From Alviniconcha marisindica (lineage: Eukaryota > Mollusca > Gastropoda > Provannidae), in NCBI GenBank assembly GCA_018857735.1, contig JABMCL010000027.1:1-64000 (forward strand): a stretch of 64,000 nt of DNA, given 5' to 3'. The notes beneath the pieces were generated by a model that was not told where the DNA came from, ran no database searches, and saw only the letters and a list, made by a program, of their open reading frames with translations. Of the stretch, positions 58,101 through 64,000 are shown in pieces. How positions within the stretch are numbered: position 1 is the stretch's first letter; each line of letters begins with the position of its first letter. A program made the position numbers and the translations under genes.

Positions 58101-61100
58101 TGACAAAATTAATAGAAACAGTGGGCTACCAACAAACCTAATGGTAAACACACCACCAAACCACAACAGCCAAAAGACTACAGCCTGCAGCAAATAAATA
58201 ATGGGTGCGAATTGAGCGAGTCAAAGAGCTTTGTCATTTAATTAAAGTATGGAATGCATAAATACTTACACACAAAAACAATAGCATAATAATACATCAC
58301 TACACATACTTAGTCATACAAAACAAAGTGAAACTGACGCACACTGAAACACAAACACCCCACACTCATAGTCGCATGCACGCGCGCGCATGCGTGCTCG
58401 CACTGATGCACACACACACACGTTCACAGGTTTCTGTGCACGCGCCCACACACACATACACACCAACCCCACACACACACCTAGGCAGATCAAGCGCACT
58501 TGTGCTGGCATACACTAAATGCCCCCCACCCCCTACCCCACCCTACCAGCTCAACCCAAAGGGATTTTTCTAAAATAATAATAACAACAGCAGCCAGCCA
58601 GGTGCCAGAGCTTCTTTGTTAGTCAACGGATTGAATTAACTGGAAATTTTACGAAGTCTGTGGGCATCTAAAATGATTCAGCCCGGTCAAATCTCAGTAC
58701 GCTCTAAGTCAGTGTCAGCACGTTCCCCCTTACATCTGATTAGAAGGAGTTGTAGAACTTTGTAGCTGACTGATTGGTTGTCGCTGTGCGACAGTGAGAT
58801 AAACGAGAGGGGTCTATTGCACACAAATCTGGAACACACTGTTCCTGCTAACCCCAACTTTGCAAGAACAGGGAAGAAATGACATGACATGTAGCTTTAT
58901 TCTCCAGCAACAAGCAGATTTATACAGCTTTATTCTCCAGCAACAAACAGACTTAAAGTGCAGCACAATGATATAACCACAGTGACTCACCCCCTTCACG
59001 GTTCACAATGTGCTGGAGATTGACAATGTTCAAAATCTGCTCCAAGTCAGAATCCTTGATGCCCTTTGCTCGCATCTCCTCCCAAGAATCAGGATAGATA
59101 ACCTGGTCACGAAGTGTTCCAATCGACATGTAGGGTCTGTGCAAAACAACAGACAATTATTTACTGAACAGTCCAGTGCTGAACTTCATCACATTGCTTA
59201 CCCATTTATGACGAGGATGTGTCAAAAATCTTGGCACTGCTCATCAGGTTTAGCAAGATGACAAGAGCAGTGTATGCTATCCATCATATGCTCTGTATTT
59301 TCCTCGGCTCTAATCCCTTTCTTACCAGTTCATTAAGACATTTCTATTTTCCTGGGCTCTAATCCCTTTCTTACCAGTTTATAAAAAAAACTGATTCTAC
59401 TCTTTCTTTCTTTTTTAAAGACATTTCTATTTCATTACATCATCTTCTTGTTGTTGTTTTAACACAATGCCCTGAATAATCACAATAATACATGTGAAAA
59501 CAGTCAACCTTATCTCGTCTCTCCTTCCTGAGCATGTACTTAACATGTCAAACCTGTTTTGTAACTTCAGCAAAATATAGAGACATCAGATTATGACCAC
59601 CCATGCTCAAAATAAAAGAACAGTAGGAAACAATATAAATGTAATTTCCAGCTGTAGCAACTTGCTCTTCATAATGATAAAGCAACATGTACGGTTTCCT
59701 CTTTACTTGCCCTGTGCAGCAATAAAGAGTGAAAACAGCACTAAAATTCACCTGCTGGCTGAGCAGTGGAGGTGGAAGAGTCTAGCACAGTTCCAACACA
59801 AAATCTTGTAAAAGCTCTGTCTGCTGTGGTCGGCCAGAGTGGGACAGACCGCACCACTGGTCAGTCACAGTTGGATCAAAACTAAAGCCAGTGTCTCTGG
59901 CAGTAGCAAAATGAGAAAAGGGATGTTAACTACAAGTACTGCAGAGCATCAGAGGACAGGGTGATTACAGGGTCACCATCAAAGACTGGCCAAAGACACA
60001 AAAGATGCATGCTGAAAAGCAGGTTTATTACTTTTCATAGAATATAGCAGGTGGGGGCAGACTTTACAAAGGTTACTTCCAGACAGGGGATGTGACAGGG
60101 ACAGGGGGTGGGGGAGGGGATTAAGGTTGTGAAAAATGAAAGGTGCTACCTTTGTGGAATGTAGAACATGGAGGAGGGGGGAGGTTTGTACAGACGGCCT
60201 CCATAGACAGGCCAAAGGCCACTAAGGATCCTGAAGAGTGAGGACTTGCCACAACCATTGGGTCCAGTGATCAGGAGATGTGTGCCCGCCTCCATCTGAT
60301 CCAACACACCACACACAGCTTATACAATGGTGCAGCACTGAAAACTACACAATGGCAGGGAGGAAAAAGAATCAAAAAAGAAGCAGCAATAGGCACAATA
60401 TATCTAGACAAATATGCCAATTCTGCCAATTCTCTACTACTTAACCTGTCCTGGGTGGCTCTCTGCTTAGTACTTTATCAGCTCATGTTTTACAACATGT
60501 GCATCTTCAGTTCAGTCTTACTCTTAGCTCAGCCTTGTACTTCTAGTTTTACAAACAAAATATAGAATTGCAAAAGGGAAACTGAACTCAATGGCAAGAC
60601 CCTCAGGTAAACAGTAGGCAGACTGCTTAGCCTGTTAAACTAGCTCTTCAAAGATGGCATATATATATATATGACTTAGTGCCAAAAGGTGCGCAAGAAA
60701 AGAGGACAGAAGTACTAGAAAATAAAGTTGACAGGATGTGAGTGAGTAATGCATTTTTTGAATGAACACATGTGAAGTCATCCACCAGTGAAGGGAGAAG
60801 ACAGTGCTGCTCTTCATTCCTGAGAAATTTGACTTTCAGTGTGATTTGTGACAAGATGTTGAACATTACACATTACAACAAGCCCACATCACTGTGCTGC
60901 TAATCATGCAGTTAACTGCGAAAACCCAACTGATCTTACAAGATGTGATCCACATGAGTATTACCAAATGAACTGTCGTTGTTCTGTGTTGCACTGAACA
61001 GCATGCTACGCATAGTTTGTTGCAATAGATAGCGTTCAACATACAGCCGATCTTGAACATTTTTAAATGAATAAAAAGCAACACATTTTGAAACATAAAC

Positions 61101-63222
61101 AGTTATTCTTTAACAGAACAATATGTGACAAGGAAGATTTGATGATTTTTTCTCCTCAGATTTAAGCTTTCTTCACATAAACAGCAGATGATGTAAGAAA
61201 TATGTCGTACGTTACTATTTCAACAAGATGTACAATGCTGTTTCTTGATGAAAATGATAAATCAGTAACTTTTTATTACTGTAAAGTATAAAGACACAAA
61301 TATTTCCATGTGAACAGTTTTTGCTGCATTAATTTTGTTGTAGTAGATAACATAATCAGATAATGTTAATGAGACAACATGGTACTTTGTTTTTCATAAC
61401 AAAATAAGTAATACTTATTATTTAACAAACAAGTAAGTGTTTTGTAAGAGAAAATGGAGCAAGTAAGAGTGAGTGCAACTTTTGCTGCTTTTGGGTATCA
61501 CAGGAAAACACACACGCAACCTGTCATCCATGCATTTCTTGTCATGTTGACTCGGTGCCTAGGACAAAAATAGTTGAACAGTTAACTTAAAAGTGAAAGA
61601 ATTAATAATAAATAGAAAAAATAATAAATATTACTAAAAAATCACAGCCAAAGAATAATGCTATTAAGATTGGCACCTTACATTTTTAGAACTCTGGAAG
61701 GCAGACAGGCATGGTCACTATTGTTATGTCGAACGTTATTATTTCCACAGTCGTGTAGTAATCGTAATGTTCAATGTAAGTAAACATGGTGCTTAACGTC
61801 CACAGAAACTGTACGGCTTATTAGGGACGGGGAGAAGGGGGGGAAAGGGGTATGGAGGTGGGGGGAGAGGGAGATTATATACCTATCGCTACAATGTCAC
61901 CACCAGAATGACTTCTGCATTAAGATGGGGAGCGATGAGAGCCATTTTAATGTTTCAGTAGGAAGTGATGGACAAAGTCACAAGACAGTATCCACAAACC
62001 ACAACCTTTTTGAAGAGAAAGGAGAGCCGAAGCGGTATCGAACCGAGGTCCTTCCGCTTACCAGCCTAACGCCATACCGCTAGGCCAAACCAGCTCAACG
62101 TCTAACTTGATGACATTAACCTGCGTAAATTCGAACTGTCTACCATATATGATGATTTGTTTAAAGACGCAGTTTGTAAACAAAACGAACTGCGTGTGCA
62201 AGCAAAAAATGTAAAGAGTACGATCAGAATATACTGTTTATAACCAATCTGCTGTCGCACATTACAATTTCAACACGCACCCATGTTGTAAGAAACTCGG
62301 TGAAAACAAATTTTCGAAAGCATCTGAACAAACTTTAGATCGACAGCAACAAAAACTCACTCTGTATGCTAACATTCCGATACTTTTAAAAGATTCGCAT
62401 ATACCAATATAAATATCGTATAACCAGAAGATTTGACTAAATCTCTGATGAACGTTTAAATTAAGTTGAACGTTACAGTCTTCAAAAATATTACCACACC
62501 TTTCGCATATCAGAACGTCTCTTCCATGCGGCCATATGCTAAAAGCAAATGACCCGGATGTGTAACATGGCTAACCGGAAGTAGTGCAAAAGCGCGAAAA
62601 CTTTATTATTTTCCTTTTGCTTGTTTAACTAATACATTTTGAACGTTATTTATTGCAACATTTTATGAAGAATGGCAAAATATATTTTAAAAAGTACCCA
62701 GACATTTGGCAGTAAAATATAACATTGGCACCTGATGCAGTGACGTACCACAGTGACTGGAGTAAAGTTTTGACGAAAGAGAGTCAGTTCTTCACTAGAC
62801 TGTCTGCGGATGCTGGTCATGAAACATTTCAACACACATAACTTCGACCAAGGGATATTTCGGAGCCTTTAACTCCAAAAACAAAACTTAGTGATAATCA
62901 ATTTTATATGCACTGTGTAAAGCGATATCTCCTCTGTGCAAATCGGTGACTGAGGTAATGTTTTGATTCATCATGTACATGAATGAAAGCATCGAAAGCA
63001 CTCACCATGAGCATGTGTTTTCAGGGGTCAAATTTCATGGCGCTTTTCACTTTCAAAAAATAATATTTCTCCAGCTGCTCCAGATTTGGAGCTCATATTG
63101 TTTCCACTGTGAAACTGACCAATTATGAATGCACACATAAAGCAACAACAAAATGTTTGAAACAGATTTGATTGACAGTCAAAAATCGGACCCCCCATTT
63201 GCGCACCTTGTGGCACTAAGTC

Positions 63223-63270
<48 letters not shown>

Positions 63271-63678
63271 TAGATAGATATATAGACAGATAGATAGATA
63301 TAAGCAGGCATACATTCTGCTAAATTAAAAACTGCAAATCATGAATTAAACATGCATCCACCTGTTTTGAATAAGCATCTGCTGGAAATGGCCTAGTAAA
63401 CATTCAGACAATCACAGCAATGGATAGACTGGATGCCACAACCAATTTCACAAGTTCAACAGGCAACATATTGTCCCCAGCTTGTTTGACCACAGGAGTG
63501 AATTGGTAGAATTGTTTCTTGTGTGATGTCTTTTGAGTGTTAATTAGCCCCTTTGTGTGTTGATTCTAAAAATTTCAACTTACTTTCAGAGTCAAGCTGG
63601 CAACAATAACATCTCCATTGGGTGTGATGATTGGCAGGTTTTCTATGTCGATGGTAGAGTCAGTGTCCACCACCACAC
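54921..63678 (-). CDS. ABCD1: Peroxisomal ABC half-transporter, ABCD1/ABCD2 type, 3' part (6 exons)
   Basis: The protein imports very-long-chain acyl-CoA into peroxisomes as a dimer of half-transporters. Exons on the minus strand: 63584-63678, 60150-60295, 58991-59136, 56147-56231, 55716-55841, 54921-55170. They join in phase to about 282 residues. The nucleotide-binding domain is complete: Walker [10 protein letters not shown], the [14 protein letters not shown] segment, signature [13 protein letters not shown], Walker B FALLDE and H-loop ITHRPTLW. The tail [20 protein letters not shown] and [18 protein letters not shown] is specific to ABCD1/ABCD2 rather than ABCD3 or ABCD4. The membrane domain and peroxisome-targeting N-terminus lie past the right edge. 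All catalytic residues are present, so this looks functional. Invertebrates often have one ABCD1/2 gene, so the symbol stands for the pair. Confidence 0.95.
55205..55435. repeat. Degenerate (CCAGT)n-type satellite
   Basis: Over 200 bases are built from CAGTC, CCAGT, TCTAGTCCAGTCAAGCC and related 5-base words, with longer repeats of 25-35 bases near 55350-55420. It lies in the last ABCD intron. Confidence 0.75.
55482..55533 (-). repeat. 52-bp dispersed repeat, copy 2
   Basis: Identical over 52 bases to 14425-14476 and in the same orientation. It lies in the last ABCD intron. Confidence 0.7.
55716..55841 (-). CDS. ABCD1: ABCD exon with Walker B and H-loop
   Basis: ATGTTTCAG acceptor, GTAAGC donor. 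Reads (R)[18 protein letters not shown], then [20 protein letters not shown] and PTLW. The catalytic Glu after LLD and the H-loop His are present. Confidence 0.96.
56147..56231 (-). CDS. ABCD1: ABCD exon with ABC signature motif
   Basis: ATCTGCAG acceptor, GTTAGT donor. Reads (G)[18 protein letters not shown] and [15 protein letters not shown] is the family signature that closes the partner's ATP site. Confidence 0.96.
56232..58990 (-). other. ABCD intron with simple repeats
   Basis: No exon seen. It contains a C run (57276-57288), CT and GT simple repeats (57533-57578, 57659-57735), CA-rich DNA (58330-58490), a LINE-like tail near 58075-58102 and a 30-bp two-copy repeat at 58891-58954. The region 57000-57250 is more CpG-rich but holds no recognisable gene. 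Confidence 0.45.
58891..58954. repeat. Two-copy 32-bp repeat
   Basis: TAGCTTTATTCTCCAGCAAC and ACAGCTTTATTCTCCAGCAA mark two adjacent copies with few changes. Confidence 0.75.
58991..59136 (-). CDS. ABCD1: ABCD exon, segment between Walker A and signature
   Basis: TTTTGCACAG acceptor, GTGAGT donor. Reads (R)[36 protein letters not shown] and [29 protein letters not shown] is the Q-loop region typical of ABCD transporters. Confidence 0.96.
59285..59385. repeat. Two-copy ~50-bp repeat
   Basis: TTTTCCTCGGCTCTAATCCC and TTTTCCTGGGCTCTAATCCC each continue TTTCTTACCAGTT, spaced about 52 bases apart. Confidence 0.8.
60150..60295 (-). CDS. ABCD1: ABCD exon with Walker A
   Basis: TTGGATCAG acceptor, GTAGCA donor. 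Reads [38 protein letters not shown] and SSMFYIPQ(R). GPNGCGKSS binds ATP phosphates. Although it begins with Met, this is an internal exon that continues the previous one in phase 0. Confidence 0.96.
60660..60698 (-). repeat. Short dispersed repeat, copy 3, with TA tail
   Basis: On the minus strand TTGCGCACCTTTTGGCACTA-AGTCATATATATAT matches the sequence at 1-46 and 63188-63231. It shows the same order: core, then TCATATA, then TA repeats. Confidence 0.7.
61775..62096 (-). repeat. Near-full-length tRNA-derived SINE
   Basis: Reading the minus strand from 62096: A box TGGCCTAGCGG (62077-62087), B box GGTTCGATACC (62034-62044), body with AAAAAGGTTGTGGTTTGTGG, a C-rich stretch, CCTAATAAGCCGTACAG, TTTCTGTGGACGTTAAGC and a TTAC-type tail. 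About 320 bases. Related copies: 247-520, 13881-13965 and 14916-14960. The anticodon stem is too poor for a tRNA. Confidence 0.85.
62490..62600 (-). promoter_or_regulatory. ETS/YY1-like motif cluster, possible internal promoter
   Basis: On the minus strand ACTTCCGGTTAGCCATGTTA and ACATCCGGGTCATT stand about 15 bases apart: two ETS-type sites (TTCCGG, ATCCGG) around a YY1-like GCCATGTT. Downstream a 14-codon frame ([14 protein letters not shown], 62491-62535) contains AAG|GTGTGG, a weak donor. Such clusters mark TATA-less housekeeping promoters in animals. Here it would be an alternative start inside the ABCD gene or a separate small transcript. Confidence 0.3.
63188..63302 (+). repeat. Short dispersed repeat, copy 2, with (TA)n and (TAGA)n microsatellite
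   Basis: GGACCCCCCATTTGCGCACC and TTGTGGCACTAAGTCATATA match 4-46 with a single substitution across the core. A run of about 20 TA and several TAGA repeats follows. In this window it and the first 46 bases bracket nearly everything. Confidence 0.85.
63584..63678 (-). CDS. ABCD1: ABCD exon preceding Walker A
   Basis: TCTGGTTACAG acceptor, GTAAGT donor. Reads [20 protein letters not shown] and [23 protein letters not shown] is the first strand of the ABCD nucleotide-binding domain. It begins with two bases of a split codon, so the previous exon lies past 64000 or in the last 320 bases, where I see none. Confidence 0.93.
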
Positions 63679-64000
63679 CTGTAACCAGAGATGAAATTGT
63701 GATGGTGTGAGTCTGTGCAAAGTTCCCTAAAAGCACTTTCAACAATCCATTAGAGTAGGACTTTGCAGGCTTTCACATTCCAGACGCATGTAGCATACTA
63801 CAGTCACTGAAGGCACAACAAAAGGAAATATTGGTAAAATCCAAGGAGATGGTCGGAAATTCCTGGACCATTTTAAAAGTTATTTTGGGTCACAAATATC
63901 ATCACAATCGTTAAATGAGATCCATATCTGCCAATTACAGCCAAAATCCGCAACAAAAGGTGATTTTTTTCATATATTTTTGTCTTTGATTGTCAGTTCG

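Larger units (their letters stand above)
60296..63583 (-). other. ABCD intron with SINE, TA repeats and promoter-like cluster
   Basis: It contains a repeat copy with a TA tract (60660-60698), a near-full-length SINE (61775-62096), an ETS/YY1-like cluster (62490-62600) and another repeat copy with a long TA/GATA microsatellite (63188-63302). No ABCD exon is seen inside. Confidence 0.5.

Noticed and set aside
63028..63315. Minus-strand frame with [13 protein letters not shown] resembling the RT motif GVPQGS-LGPLLF
   Set aside because: The other two copies of the same repeat do not keep this reading, no further RT motifs flank it, and it opens from a TA repeat; likely coincidence.

Overview
The window is nuclear DNA from an animal. 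It has small coding exons flanked by GT-AG splice sites, long introns, many microsatellites and minisatellites, tRNA-derived SINEs and decayed non-LTR retrotransposons. The mix of repeats (a PHD-finger jockey/CR1-like LINE, SINEs with TTAC tails, LINE 3' ends with ATT repeats) and the protein sequences point to a lophotrochozoan, most likely a mollusc. That assignment is an inference from repeat and protein style, not a database result. No bacterial operon, CRISPR array, phage or integrated virus is visible.

Layout. (1) 1-8187, minus strand: the 5' part of a gene for a secreted or membrane glycoprotein. Four exons join in frame (8017-8187, 2823-2880, 1878-2051, 879-1024) and the gene runs off the left edge; I do not recognise the family. 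Its introns contain long stretches of homopolymer-inflated, probably low-quality assembly. (2) 8188-8570: a compact head-to-head promoter region. (3) 8571-32832, plus strand: a complete RhoGEF gene of the NET1/ARHGEF3 family. Sixteen exons give about 543 residues, and an alternative first coding exon at 8571 is in the right splice phase to replace the one at 12601. (4) 32833-47400: no coding exon seen; probably a long 3' UTR followed by intergenic DNA rich in minisatellites. (5) About 47430-50640, plus strand: a dead non-LTR retrotransposon with PHD finger, endonuclease and reverse transcriptase remnants, a mutated catalytic site and a 72-bp near-perfect palindrome. (6) 54921-63678, minus strand: the last six exons of a peroxisomal ABC half-transporter of the ABCD1/ABCD2 (ALDP) type, covering the whole nucleotide-binding domain and C-terminus. 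Its membrane domain lies beyond the right edge.

The genes do not form a pathway. The left-hand gene and the RhoGEF may share a bidirectional promoter. The RhoGEF should act on RhoA in nucleus and cytoplasm, and the ABCD protein should import very-long-chain acyl-CoA into peroxisomes.

The most unusual items are: the phase-compatible alternative RhoGEF first exon; a 2.48-kb element with 21-bp terminal inverted repeats and TTAA target duplications in a RhoGEF intron, carrying a nested LINE fragment; the palindrome inside the LINE; an ETS/YY1-like promoter cluster inside an ABCD intron; and one short repeat found at both ends of the window. I found no convincing new multi-gene system.
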